Positions 51,965 through 61,602 of a DNA stretch of 64,000 nucleotides are shown in pieces. The notes beneath the pieces are model-generated. The model was not told the DNA's origin and made no database searches. It saw only the letters and a program-made list of their open reading frames with translations. How positions within the stretch are numbered: position 1 is the first letter of the stretch; each line of letters opens with the position of its first letter. Source of the DNA: Pacificoceanicola sp048553275. GTDB taxonomy: Bacteria > Pseudomonadota > Alphaproteobacteria > Rhodobacterales > Rhodobacteraceae. Location: contig NZ_JBLZMW010000009.1 in the NCBI RefSeq assembly GCF_048553275.1, forward strand, positions 118,945 through 182,944, written 5' to 3'. Position numbers and translations under genes: made by a program.

Positions 51965-52414
51965 ATGGCCGCCTATCATCAGCTTTATATCATGGATCAC
52001 GCGGCGGTGGAGATCGCGGCGGAGCGCTGGTCCACTGATGATCTGGTGCGCAAGGCGGTGTTCGGGGGCGATCATCTGATCGTGTTCACGGCGCGCGCCA
52101 TGGATGTGCCGCTGCGGGTGGAGGTTCTGCCCGAAGCGCCGCCGCTGGAGTTGACCGGGTGGGATCACATCGTGGATGGCGCGTTTCGTGCGGGGGCGGG
52201 ATCGGCCATCGTCATGGGCTGCATGGATCATGAGCCGGATGCGGCGCGGCTGCCGCTGGCGCCGGGGGTCTACCGGGCGCGGGTGAGCATGGCCGGGCTT
52301 GACAGCCTGTCCGAGGATGGTCTGGACGGCGAGGACCGGTATCGCGTGCAACTGTGGCCCGGACCGTGGCAGGCCGTGCGGGTGCGGCGCATGCACGAGC
52401 CGGAGGCGGGATAG
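51965..52414 (+). CDS. Conserved hypothetical protein between rpiA and gor
   Basis: A 149-residue soluble protein beginning MAAYHQLYIMDHAAVEIAAE. It is acidic and beta-rich (DHLIVFTARAMDVPLRVEVL, RYRVQLWPGPWQAVRVRR). A GTG at 51941, 4 bp after the rpiA stop, would add 8 residues and is a reasonable alternative start. No catalytic motif is seen; a distant ComJ-like resemblance was considered but not supported. It probably belongs to the rpiA transcript. Confidence 0.65.
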   Translation: MAAYHQLYIMDHAAVEIAAERWSTDDLVRKAVFGGDHLIVFTARAMDVPLRVEVLPEAPPLELTGWDHIVDGAFRAGAGSAIVMGCMDHEPDAARLPLAPGVYRARVSMAGLDSLSEDGLDGEDRYRVQLWPGPWQAVRVRRMHEPEAG

Positions 52415-52617
52415 CGGGCGCGGTGTTTGCGTGTGGCGTCTGTGCGTGCGACGCGGTCGGGGCCGGGCAGACCCGCGCGTAGGCCGGGGCCGTGCCCCGG
52501 GCATGGTCGTGACGGGGCTATGTTACAGGACTTCACCGTGTTGTCAGGCCGGTAGCGGCTGGCCAAGGCTGGCCCCATGTGAAATACCCCAAGGGCAAGA
52601 CGGTTGAGGGACGACCC

Positions 52618-54057
52618 ATGAGTGAATTCGACTATGATCTTTTCGTGATCGGCGGCGGCTCCGGTGGCGTGCGCGCGGCGCGGGTTGCGGCGGGAGAGGC
52701 GGGCGCGAAGGTCGCGCTTGCCGAAGAGGACCGCTATGGCGGGACCTGTGTCATTCGCGGCTGTGTGCCGAAGAAACTGATGGTATTCGCCAGTGAATAC
52801 GCCAGTGCCGCCAAGGAGGCGCGGGCCTATGGCTGGGACATGGCGGATGGCGATTTCCACTGGGACCGGTTCAAGGAGAAGCTGGAGACCGAACTGGACC
52901 GGCTGGAGGGCGTCTACCGCAAGCTGCTCAAGGGCTCGGGGGTCGAGACCTTCGATGCGCGGGCGACGCTGAAGGATGCGCATACGGTCGCGTTGTCGAC
53001 CGGCGAGGTGAAGACCGCCAAGCATATCCTGATCGCCACCGGAGGACGCCCGGTGCGGCCCGATCTGCCGAATGCGCATCTGGGCATGGTGTCGGATGAC
53101 ATCTTCCATCTCGATGCGCTGCCCAAGCGGGTTCTGATCGTCGGCGGCGGCTATATCGCCTGTGAGTTTGCCTGCATTCTCAACGGGCTGGGCGTCGAGG
53201 TGACGCAGTATTATCGCGGCGCGCAGATCCTGCGCGGCTTTGACGAAGAAGCCCGCGGGCTGATCGCCGAGAGCATGGCGCAGCGCGGCGTGGACCTGCA
53301 TGTGGGCACGGACATTGTCGACATGCACTGCGAGGAAGACGAGGACGGGCTGACCGCGCCGGTGGAGGTCACGCAATACGGGGCCAAGGGCGTGGAGGAG
53401 GTCCGCGAGGTCGGCAAGCCGATCCGGGTCAAGGCCACCAACGGCAAGACGCGCGAATTCGATGCGGTGTTCTTTGCCACGGGGCGGCGGCCCAACAGCG
53501 ATGAGTTGGGGCTGGAGGCGCTTGGCATCGAGATCGGCCGCAAGGGCGAGATCAAGGTCGATGGCTACAGCCAGACCGCCGTGCCGTCGGTCTATGCCAT
53601 CGGGGACGTGACGGACCGGGTGAACCTGACCCCGGTTGCGATCCGCGAGGGCATGGCCTTCGTCGAGACGGTGTTCAAGGGCAACCCGACCGAGGTCGAT
53701 CACGACCTGATCCCCAGCGCGGTCTTTACCCAGCCGGAGCTTGGCACCGTGGGGCTGAGCGAGGAGGCGGCGCGCGATCAGGAAGAGATCGAGGTCTACA
53801 GCACCTCGTTCCGGCCCATGCAGACCGCCTTTGCCGAGGGCGAGGGCCGGGTCTTGATGAAACTGATCGTCTCGAAGGCGACGCGCAAGGTTCTAGGCTG
53901 TCATATTGTCTCACCCGGAGCGGGCGAGCTGATCCAGATGGTCGGGATTGCCGTAAAGATGGGGGCAACCAAAGAAGATTTCGACCGGACCGTGGCGGTG
54001 CACCCGACCATGTCCGAAGAACTGGTAACAATGCGAAACCCGGTCAGAACCGCTTGA
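52618..54057 (+). CDS. gor: Glutathione-disulfide reductase
   Basis: A 479-residue FAD-dependent disulfide reductase. FAD motif FVIGGGSGGVRAAR, redox-active pair GGTCVIRGCVPKK (about residues 42-47), NADPH domain VLIVGGGYIACEFACILNGL, second FAD motif VYAIGDVTD and the C-terminal catalytic VAVHPTMSEE. GCVPKKLM and the overall pattern separate it from dihydrolipoamide dehydrogenase. TGAGGG precedes the ATG at 52618. It keeps glutathione reduced against thiol stress. Confidence 0.95.
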   Translation: MSEFDYDLFVIGGGSGGVRAARVAAGEAGAKVALAEEDRYGGTCVIRGCVPKKLMVFASEYASAAKEARAYGWDMADGDFHWDRFKEKLETELDRLEGVYRKLLKGSGVETFDARATLKDAHTVALSTGEVKTAKHILIATGGRPVRPDLPNAHLGMVSDDIFHLDALPKRVLIVGGGYIACEFACILNGLGVEVTQYYRGAQILRGFDEEARGLIAESMAQRGVDLHVGTDIVDMHCEEDEDGLTAPVEVTQYGAKGVEEVREVGKPIRVKATNGKTREFDAVFFATGRRPNSDELGLEALGIEIGRKGEIKVDGYSQTAVPSVYAIGDVTDRVNLTPVAIREGMAFVETVFKGNPTEVDHDLIPSAVFTQPELGTVGLSEEAARDQEEIEVYSTSFRPMQTAFAEGEGRVLMKLIVSKATRKVLGCHIVSPGAGELIQMVGIAVKMGATKEDFDRTVAVHPTMSEELVTMRNPVRTA

Positions 54058-54133
54058 AACGCACGAAAATGTGCACAGATTAGAGCGTAAGCAGACCAAC
54101 CGAAAAAAGACCAAGAAGGAAGGAACGGACTTC

Positions 54134-55297
54134 ATGGCAGGAAACAGCGGCGGCCCCTGGGGGGGCGGCGGTGGCTCGAACGGGGGAGGCGGACAGCGTC
54201 CCCCGCAGGGCGGCGGAGGCGGCGGCGGTGGCCGGCGTCCCGAAGACAGCCAGATCCCCGAGATCGACGAGCTGATGAAAAAGGGTCAGGAGCGCCTGCG
54301 CGTGCTGATGGGAGGCAAGGGCGGTGGCTCGGGTCGTCCCAATGGCATGGGCGGTGGCGGCCAGGGGCCGAATTTTGGCCGTGGCACCATTGGCCTCGGC
54401 GTTGTGGCGTTGCTGGCGATCTGGGCCTTTGGCAGTTTCTACACCGTGCGGCCAGAAGAGCAGTCGGTCGAGCTGTTCCTTGGGGAATATTCCAGCACCG
54501 GCAATCCCGGTCTGAATTTCGCACCGTGGCCTTTCGTGACCTATGAGGTCGTGAACGTGACCTCCGAGCGGACCGAGAACATCGGTGGCGGCCGGGCGGG
54601 CAACGATGGTCTGATGCTGACCACGGACGCCAACATCGTGGACATCGAATTCCAGGTGGTCTGGAACATCAACGATCCGGCCAACCTGCTATTCAACATT
54701 CGTGACCCCGAGCTGACCGTTCAGGCCGTGTCTGAATCGGTGATGCGCGAGATCATCGCGGCGTCCAACCTCGCCCCGATCCTGAACCGGGATCGTGGTC
54801 TGATCGCGGATCAGGCGATGGAGCAGATCCAGGCGACGATGGACGAGTATGACAGCGGGATTTCCATCGTCCGGGTCAACCTCGAAGGGGCCGATCCGCC
54901 CCGCGAAGTCATCGACGCGTTCCGCGAAGTGCAGGCCGCCGAGCAGCAGCGCGACCGTCTGGAACGTCAGGCCGACGCCTATGCCAACCGTGTGGTTGCC
55001 GAGGCGCGTGGTCAGGCGGCGCAGACCGTGCAGGAGGCCGAAGGCTATCGCGCGCAGGTCGTGAACAACGCCCTGGGTGAGGCCAGCCGGTTCAGCTCCG
55101 TGCGCGAGGAATACGTGAAGGCGCCCGAAGTGACCCGCCGCCGTCTCTATCTTGAGACGATGGAAAAGGTGCTGGGGGACGTGGACAAGATGATCCTCGA
55201 CCAGTCGCTCACAGGCAGTTCGGGTTCCGGCGGGGGCGTCGTGCCTTATCTGCCGCTGAACGAGCTGGGTCGCCGTACGACGTCGGAGGGTAACTGA
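54134..55297 (+). CDS. hflK: FtsH protease regulator HflK
   Basis: A 387-residue SPFH-domain membrane protein that with HflC caps FtsH. A Gly-rich N-terminus (GGPWGGGGGSNGGGG) precedes one transmembrane segment (TIGLGVVALLAIWAFGSFY, about residues 85-105), then the prohibitin-like domain (VRPEEQSVELFLGEY, VQAVSESVMREIIAAS) and a helical tail rich in Ala, Glu and Arg. AAGGAAGG upstream supports the start at 54134. The hflC ATG is 1 bp after its stop. Confidence 0.96.
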   Translation: MAGNSGGPWGGGGGSNGGGGQRPPQGGGGGGGGRRPEDSQIPEIDELMKKGQERLRVLMGGKGGGSGRPNGMGGGGQGPNFGRGTIGLGVVALLAIWAFGSFYTVRPEEQSVELFLGEYSSTGNPGLNFAPWPFVTYEVVNVTSERTENIGGGRAGNDGLMLTTDANIVDIEFQVVWNINDPANLLFNIRDPELTVQAVSESVMREIIAASNLAPILNRDRGLIADQAMEQIQATMDEYDSGISIVRVNLEGADPPREVIDAFREVQAAEQQRDRLERQADAYANRVVAEARGQAAQTVQEAEGYRAQVVNNALGEASRFSSVREEYVKAPEVTRRRLYLETMEKVLGDVDKMILDQSLTGSSGSGGGVVPYLPLNELGRRTTSEGN

Positions 55298-55298
55298 T

Positions 55299-56323
<1,025 letters not shown>

Positions 56324-56327
<4 letters not shown>

Positions 56328-56515
56328 CCGGATCGGACATACTTATGGGGATCGGAATGGTCCTCGTGATCGAGGGGCTGGTGTACGCACTGGCCCCTTC
56401 GCTTGTGGAGCGCCTGCTGGAGGTGCTGCGCGAAATGCCGCTGGAGGCGCGGCGCACCCTGGGGTTTCTGACGCTGGTCACGGGGCTGATCGTGCTCTGG
56501 TTCGCGCGGGCCTGA
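56324..56515 (+). CDS. DUF2065 family small membrane protein
   Basis: A 63-residue protein with two hydrophobic helices (ILMGIGMVLVIEGLVYALAP and LGFLTLVTGLIVLWFARA). Its ATG overlaps the hflC stop (ATGA). DUF2065 proteins are a conserved companion of hflKC in proteobacteria, so a role with the FtsH complex is likely but unproven. Confidence 0.92.
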
Positions 56516-56708
56516 GGGCGGGCAGCCGGGCCGGCGCGGCCCCGGACCATCTGAACCCGGTCCGCGCCTCGAATGCCGCGACACCGGGCGCCCGGCCAGA
56601 TCTGTGCCGGGGACCGGAGATTTCCATCTGTAGCAGTGGTTTCGCGGGCACGGACGTGTTACGCGCGACTCAAAACAGCCTTCCCGCATTTCATCCAAGG
56701 ATTGCCTC

Positions 56709-57566
56709 ATGTCCCGCCTCACCTCCGAAGGCACCGCCATCGCCACTGAAATTGCCGCGCGTTACGGGGTGTCCGTCGATGCCGTGGAAACGCTCATGGT
56801 GGCGGTCGCCAATGGTCAGGGCCAGCAGGCGCAGTTCAGCCATCCCGATCTGGGCGGCATGGGGCAGTGGTCCATGGGCGGCATGACCATGGTGGGCGAT
56901 ATGTTCAACAACGGGCTGAAGGCGACGGTGGACGGGCTGTGCACCGAGATCTCCGGCGTTCTGGCGCAAAAGCGGGTGTTTCAGCCAAGCCCCTATGCGC
57001 AGCCGTCGGGCGGGATGCAGAGCCAGTCGCAGGGCAACGGGTCGAGCCTGTTCGTGCCGGGCGGCGCGGGCTATGGCGGCACCTGGTGGCCCGAGGCGCT
57101 TGGCCAGGCCAGCTCGACCGGCACGCAGAACGCCATGCGCTATGCGATCTTTCCGCAAAGCCGCCGTTTGGCCATCGGGCTGGGCGACCGGGTGGAGATC
57201 TACGACACCGGCGATCACCAGATCGGCGGCGTCTCGCAGCAGCAGGGCGGCGATCAGTCGCTGACCTTCACCAGTCAGCTTGGGCTGGTGCGCTTGTCGG
57301 ACCTGCGCGAGGTGCGCGAGGCCTCGATGGTGGACCATGTGCAGCAGGCGGTCGAGCCGCCGTCGCAGCCCGTGGCCGAAGGGGCCCCAGAGCCAGAGCC
57401 CGAAACAGAGACCTCCGTCAACGTCCCGCAGGCGTCCCGGAGCGGCAGCGGCCATGGCGATGAGATCATCGCCCTGATCCGGAAGCTCGCCGACCTGCGC
57501 GATGCCGGTATCCTGACCGACGCGGAGTTCGAGGCGAAGAAGGCGGAGCTTCTGGCGCGGCTGTGA
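56709..57566 (+). CDS. SHOCT domain protein
   Basis: A 285-residue soluble protein. The C-terminal about 30 residues (IALIRKLADLRDAGILTDAE, ending FEAKKAELLARL) are a SHOCT motif, a short helical pair found at protein ends and associated with oligomerisation. The middle is Gly/Ser/Gln-rich around PSGGMQSQSQGNGSS and then a segment (MRYAIFPQSRRLAIGLGDRV) resembling a small beta domain. It lies between DUF2065 and degP, where many relatives have no gene. Function unknown. Confidence 0.82.
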   Translation: MSRLTSEGTAIATEIAARYGVSVDAVETLMVAVANGQGQQAQFSHPDLGGMGQWSMGGMTMVGDMFNNGLKATVDGLCTEISGVLAQKRVFQPSPYAQPSGGMQSQSQGNGSSLFVPGGAGYGGTWWPEALGQASSTGTQNAMRYAIFPQSRRLAIGLGDRVEIYDTGDHQIGGVSQQQGGDQSLTFTSQLGLVRLSDLREVREASMVDHVQQAVEPPSQPVAEGAPEPEPETETSVNVPQASRSGSGHGDEIIALIRKLADLRDAGILTDAEFEAKKAELLARL

Positions 57567-57747
57567 TCCGCAGCGCCGGCGGCGGCCTGCGGTTCCGGGC
57601 GTGTCGGGCGGTCTGTTCACGGCAGGATACCGGGCGTTCGATGGCGTCCGGCCAAGCAGGGCAGGGCGCGCACCGCCCGATCGGCTGATTTGTTCCATCA
57701 CCGGGCTATCACGCTTGCTTGAGTTGAGCATTTCGCGCCTTTGGTGT

Positions 57748-57774
57748 TGCGTCAAAGTCCCTATCTTTGACACA
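57748..57774. promoter_or_regulatory. Candidate operator dyad upstream of degP
   Basis: GTCAAAG (57751-57757), 7-bp spacer TCCCTAT, CTTTGAC (57765-57771): perfect arms that extend to 10 bp each with one mismatch (TGcGTCAAAG/CTTTGACaCA). It ends 56 bp before the degP ATG, where an envelope-stress regulator could act. Confidence 0.5.
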
Positions 57775-57830
57775 CTGGCTTACAGGAGGCAGGCGGCAGC
57801 GGACGGGAGTGCGCGCGCCGACTGGCAGAT

Positions 57831-59327
57831 ATGAAGGAGTTCCAAGTGAAACCTCAAACCCAAGCATTGACAGCAGATCAGGCAACCCCGCTCAGGGTGT
57901 TCTGGCTGACGACGTTGTCGATGGTGCTTATTCTTTCGCAAACGCTGATGGCCCATGCCCGTGGCGCGCCGGAGACATTTGCCGACCTCGCCGAGACCAT
58001 CAGCCCGGCGGTTGTCAACATCACCACCACGACCACCGTCGCCGGCCGCACCGGTCCGCAGGGGATCGTGCCCGAAGGCTCGCCCTTCGAAGATTTCTTT
58101 CGCGAGTTCCAGGACCGCCAGGGGCCCAACAGCGACCGCCCGCGTCGCTCTTCGGCACTTGGCTCCGGCTTTGTCATTTCCGAGGACGGCTACATCGTCA
58201 CGAACAATCACGTGATCGAAGGCGCCGACGAGATCATGATCGAGTTCTTTGAAGGTCAGGAGCTGCCCGCGCAGCTGATCGGCACGGACCCGAACACCGA
58301 TATCGCTTTGCTGAAGGTGGAGGCCGAGGCCCCGCTGAAATTCGTCAGCTTCGGTGACAGCGATCTGTCCCGTGTCGGCGATTGGGTCATGGCCATGGGC
58401 AACCCGCTGGGGCAGGGCTTTTCCGTCTCCGCAGGCATCGTTTCGGCGCGCAACCGCGCTCTGAGCGGCACCTATGACGACTACATCCAGACCGACGCGG
58501 CGATCAACCGGGGCAACTCCGGCGGCCCGCTGTTCAACATGGACGGCGAGGTGATCGGCGTGAACACCGCAATCCTGTCGCCCAATGGCGGCTCGATCGG
58601 CATCGGCTTTTCCATGGCGTCGAACGTGGTGACGAAGGTCGTGGACCAGCTGAAGGAATTCGGCGAGACCCGCCGTGGCTGGCTCGGGGTGCGTATTCAG
58701 GACGTGACCGATGATGTGGCCGAAGCGCTGGGTCTCGAAAAGGCGGCGGGCGCCCTTGTGTCCGACGTGCCCGAAGGTCCGGCCAAGGAAGGCGGCATGC
58801 TTGCCGGTGACGTGATCCTCAGCTTCGACGGCGTCGATGTGATTGACACCCGCCAGCTGGTGCGCGTCGTGGCCAACACGCAGGTCGGCAAGACCGTGCG
58901 CGTCGTGGTCAACCGCGAAGGTGAGACCGAGACCCTCAAGATCACGCTTGGCCGCCGCGAAGAGGCGGAAGGCGCCGTGCCCGCGTCGATGTCCGGCGAG
59001 GACATGGAAGAAGGCCCGGCCAGCGCCGACATCATGGGACTGACGTTGCAGCCGCTCTCCGATGAGCTGCGCAGCGAGCTTGAGCTTGAAGACAGCGCCC
59101 GGGGTCTTGCGGTGATGGCCGTGGATGAAACCGCGGAGGCCTTTGAAAAGGGTCTGCGTCCCGGCGATCTGATCACCGAGGCGAGCCAGAGCCAGGTGCT
59201 GACCATCGAGGACCTTGAGGCGCGCGTCGAGGAGGCCAGGGAGGCCGGGCGCAAGTCCATCCTGCTGCTGGTCCGTCGCGGCGGCGACCCGCGCTTCGTG
59301 GCATTGAGCCTTGAGGCGAGCGAGTAA
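57831..59327 (+). CDS. degP: Do-family periplasmic serine protease (DegP/HtrA-like)
   Basis: A 498-residue trypsin-like protease with two PDZ domains. N-terminal export helix (FWLTTLSMVLILSQTLMAHA), then the triad His127 (TNNHVIEGAD), Asp157 (NTDIALLK) and Ser230 (RGNSGGPL). PDZ1 starts near 285 (GWLGVRIQDVTDDVAEAL) and PDZ2 near 405 (LTLQPLSDELRSELEL). It degrades or refolds damaged envelope proteins. It follows the hflKC block; the dyad and a 264-bp gap upstream suggest its own promoter. A strong terminator follows. Confidence 0.95.
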   Translation: MKEFQVKPQTQALTADQATPLRVFWLTTLSMVLILSQTLMAHARGAPETFADLAETISPAVVNITTTTTVAGRTGPQGIVPEGSPFEDFFREFQDRQGPNSDRPRRSSALGSGFVISEDGYIVTNNHVIEGADEIMIEFFEGQELPAQLIGTDPNTDIALLKVEAEAPLKFVSFGDSDLSRVGDWVMAMGNPLGQGFSVSAGIVSARNRALSGTYDDYIQTDAAINRGNSGGPLFNMDGEVIGVNTAILSPNGGSIGIGFSMASNVVTKVVDQLKEFGETRRGWLGVRIQDVTDDVAEALGLEKAAGALVSDVPEGPAKEGGMLAGDVILSFDGVDVIDTRQLVRVVANTQVGKTVRVVVNREGETETLKITLGRREEAEGAVPASMSGEDMEEGPASADIMGLTLQPLSDELRSELELEDSARGLAVMAVDETAEAFEKGLRPGDLITEASQSQVLTIEDLEARVEEAREAGRKSILLLVRRGGDPRFVALSLEASE

Positions 59328-59360
59328 ACAAAGCCGGTCCGAGGGGACCTGCGAAGAAAT

Positions 59361-59387
59361 GGGGCGCTCCTTCGGGAGCGCCCTTTT
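59361..59387 (+). terminator. Rho-independent terminator of degP
   Basis: Stem GGGCGCTCC (59362-59370), TTCG loop, GGAGCGCCC (59375-59383), then TTTTT, 34 bp past the degP stop. Confidence 0.9.
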
Positions 59388-59415
59388 TCGTCGGGACGAG
59401 TCTTGTCGTGTGCGT

Positions 59416-60345
59416 TCAGAGCATTCGCAAGGTGCGGGCCGTTACCTTTTTGTCGCTCATGCTGAAGGATGCGGTGGCAAAGTGATCGAAGGTCTCCGCA
59501 AAGGTCACGGTAGCCCCGGTGGCCTTGCGGGTGTCCACGCTCACCGTCTGATCGGCCCAGGCGGTTTGCGTGTTGATGACCGCCGCAAGGCGCCCGGCCT
59601 TGTAGTCACGCATCATGTCGGAAACCATGCCCTTGCGCTTTCCGTGCAGGATCACCTGCCCGGTGGCGCGGCGCAGGTCATAGGCGCGTTGCTGATCCTC
59701 TTCGGAGGCCCCGGTCAGCTTGAGCAGGGCCGCGCCTTTCAGAGCCTCGATCTCCAGACGCAGCCGTTCCGGCTCCAGCATGGTATCGACGAGCACGCCG
59801 ACCGCGCGCCCGACAAGACCGTCGCGTTGTTTGTCGGTCATGGCGGGATCGGCCGCCGCAACGGAGGATTGCAGCCGTGTCAGACTTTCCCCGAAGGCCG
59901 TTTTCTGTTCGGTGAACCGGTCCGCCGCGGCGACGAGAAAGGGCTGATCCTGTGCCTCGGCCTGTGTGCGCAAATCGGACAGCCTGTGCGGTTTGCCATC
60001 CTCGGCCTGTGCCGGCAATCCGAGCGCTTTTGCCATGACGGAGGTCAGTTGCGCCTCGACGGTGTCAAAGATTTCCCTGCCGCCGCTTTCGAGATGATCG
60101 AGCATGTCACGGGCGAGATCCGTGCCGGTTTTCGGCTGGCGCGCGGCACTGTCCAGCAGCGGGTCATCGTAGGTGCCCAGCGGGCTTTCGCCGAGGCGAA
60201 GCTCAGCCCCGCGAACCTCGGTCGGGCCATATGGGTTGCTCGGGGTCAGAGTGACCGTGGTGACCTGCATGGCTCTGCGCCCGCGCTGGGTTGCGGAGAG
60301 GGAAGCAGAGAAAGCAGACAGGGAAGCGGCAATGGCATAGGTCAT
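59416..60345 (-). CDS. Hypothetical protein, largely helical
   Basis: A 309-residue protein beginning MTYAIAASLSAFSASLSATQ. GGAG at correct spacing supports the ATG at 60345. The N-terminus is Ala/Ser-rich and only weakly hydrophobic, so export is uncertain. The middle is helical and charged (SMTDKQRDGLVGRAVGVLVD-like stretch) and the C-terminus is beta-rich (VTFAETFDHFATASFSMSDK). I do not recognise a family; its composition and length suggest a conserved Roseobacter protein. It is convergent with degP. Confidence 0.75.
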   Translation of the reverse strand: MTYAIAASLSAFSASLSATQRGRRAMQVTTVTLTPSNPYGPTEVRGAELRLGESPLGTYDDPLLDSAARQPKTGTDLARDMLDHLESGGREIFDTVEAQLTSVMAKALGLPAQAEDGKPHRLSDLRTQAEAQDQPFLVAAADRFTEQKTAFGESLTRLQSSVAAADPAMTDKQRDGLVGRAVGVLVDTMLEPERLRLEIEALKGAALLKLTGASEEDQQRAYDLRRATGQVILHGKRKGMVSDMMRDYKAGRLAAVINTQTAWADQTVSVDTRKATGATVTFAETFDHFATASFSMSDKKVTARTLRML

Positions 60346-60448
60346 AAAGAGCTCCGGATCGACTCTCAAAGCTATGCGCCGCTGGTTAATCCGGCGCAAA
60401 GCATCCCGCGCTTTTTGCCTCGGATTTTAGCGGGCCGGGCCCTGCCGG

Positions 60449-61060
60449 TCAGCCCGCGCCGACCGAGACGAGGCCGAGCGACCGGGCGGTTTCGAGCGAG
60501 AGCTGCGCGCTGTCGAGGCCGCGGTCCGCCTGGTAGCGTTTCACGGCGGCAGAGGTGGTTGCGTCGAACCGTCCGGTGACGTTGCCGGAAAAATAGCCGC
60601 GCGCACCGAGGGCGCGCTGCAGCGAGGCGATGAACTCCGGCGTCATGGCCTCCGGGCAGGGCGCTTCGAAGCTGATTTCGGCGCGCGGGCGCACGATGCG
60701 CGGCACCGGGGCCTTGCGGTAGATCGGCGGGCGCAAAACAGTGCCGTCGGGGGCGATTTCGGCCTGCACCACCTGCACCTCTCCCATCACCTGTTCGTAG
60801 ATCGCGGGGGTCTCTTCGCGGGCGCGGCAGATCCGTGGCGTGGCCAGGGAGTCGCGGGCCGGTTGCGCCGGTTTCACAGGGTTCAGACGCACAGGCGCCG
60901 CCTCCGAAAGCGGCCGCAGGGCGCTGTCGACGGAGGCTTCGATGGCGGAAATGGCAAGCGCGTCGGATGAGGCCGGCACAGCGGTGTTGCTGCTCAGCTG
61001 GCCGCCGCCGGCACAGGCACCAAGGGCCAGCACCGCGAGGGGGACGAGGGGAAACTTCAT
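60449..61060 (-). CDS. Peptidoglycan-binding domain lipoprotein
   Basis: A 203-residue lipoprotein: lipobox LALGAC (Cys16), a Pro/Ala-rich linker with paired cysteines (RICRAREETP, FEAPCPEAM), then a C-terminal PG_binding_1-like repeat (FIASLQRALGARGYFSGNVT, FDATTSAAVKRYQADRGL). It probably tethers the outer membrane to the cell wall or guides a hydrolase. It is upstream of the 309-residue hypothetical in the same direction. Confidence 0.85.
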   Translation of the reverse strand: MKFPLVPLAVLALGACAGGGQLSSNTAVPASSDALAISAIEASVDSALRPLSEAAPVRLNPVKPAQPARDSLATPRICRAREETPAIYEQVMGEVQVVQAEIAPDGTVLRPPIYRKAPVPRIVRPRAEISFEAPCPEAMTPEFIASLQRALGARGYFSGNVTGRFDATTSAAVKRYQADRGLDSAQLSLETARSLGLVSVGAG

Positions 61061-61099
61061 CTGCTCGGGCCTCTTGCGTGCCTTGTCTGAGGCCGCAGG

Positions 61100-61480
61100 T
61101 TAGCCGTTTGTGCCGTCCGAGGGAAGCGCCGGATCAAGAAGCCGGTCCAGCAGTTGCGAGATATCCTCAATCTCCTCGGCGATGATATGCACGACATCAT
61201 TCTCGCGCTGCAGCCTGCCGGTGACGCGCAGCAGCCGTCCGGAGATCACGGCCCGGCGAAAACGCTCGTAAAGCTTGCGCCAGACGATGATGTTGACCAC
61301 GCCGGTCTCGTCCTCCAGCGTCAGGAAGATCACGCCCTTGGCGGTGCCGGGGCGTTGGCGCAGAATCACAAGCCCCGCGACGGTCACGCGGGCCCCATTC
61401 GGGGGCAGCATTGTCTGCGTGGCGGTGAGCGCCGAGGGCGGGCGCGGCCAGGTATTGTCCGGGTTTGCGCTGTACGTCAT
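61100..61480 (-). CDS. Stand-alone OB-fold protein, remnant of error-prone DNA polymerase DnaE2 C-terminus
   Basis: A 126-residue frame starting at the ATG at 61480. Residues about 34-115 (ARVTVAGLVILRQRPGTAKG, then VIFLTLEDETGVVNIIVWRK and LQRENDVVHIIAEEIEDIS) match the C-terminal OB domain of DnaE2/ImuC, a protein of about 1050 residues. The polymerase, PHP and helix-hairpin-helix parts are absent. The first about 25 residues resemble nothing. A GTTC-N7-GTTC LexA-type box ends 1 bp before the ATG. It may be a deletion product of an imuA-imuB-dnaE2 cassette that kept the promoter and final domain, or a small functional SOS protein. There is no clear ribosome site. Confidence 0.7.
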   Translation of the reverse strand: MTYSANPDNTWPRPPSALTATQTMLPPNGARVTVAGLVILRQRPGTAKGVIFLTLEDETGVVNIIVWRKLYERFRRAVISGRLLRVTGRLQRENDVVHIIAEEIEDISQLLDRLLDPALPSDGTNG

Positions 61481-61481
61481 G

Positions 61482-61496
61482 GAACAAGTGTAGAAC
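61482..61496 (-). promoter_or_regulatory. LexA (SOS) box, alphaproteobacterial type
   Basis: Read on the minus strand: GTTC-TACACTT-GTTC, an exact match to the GTTC-N7-GTTC direct repeat bound by alphaproteobacterial LexA. It abuts the ATG of the DnaE2-derived ORF. Confidence 0.7.
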
Positions 61497-61602
61497 ATTT
61501 ACCGGGAGGCGGGAAGGGCCCCTGCGGCGTCGCAAAAGGGGCTGGCAGCGGGGCGACTGCGGTATTAGGTAGTGACGCGAAGACGAGACAGGAGCTGCTG
61601 GC

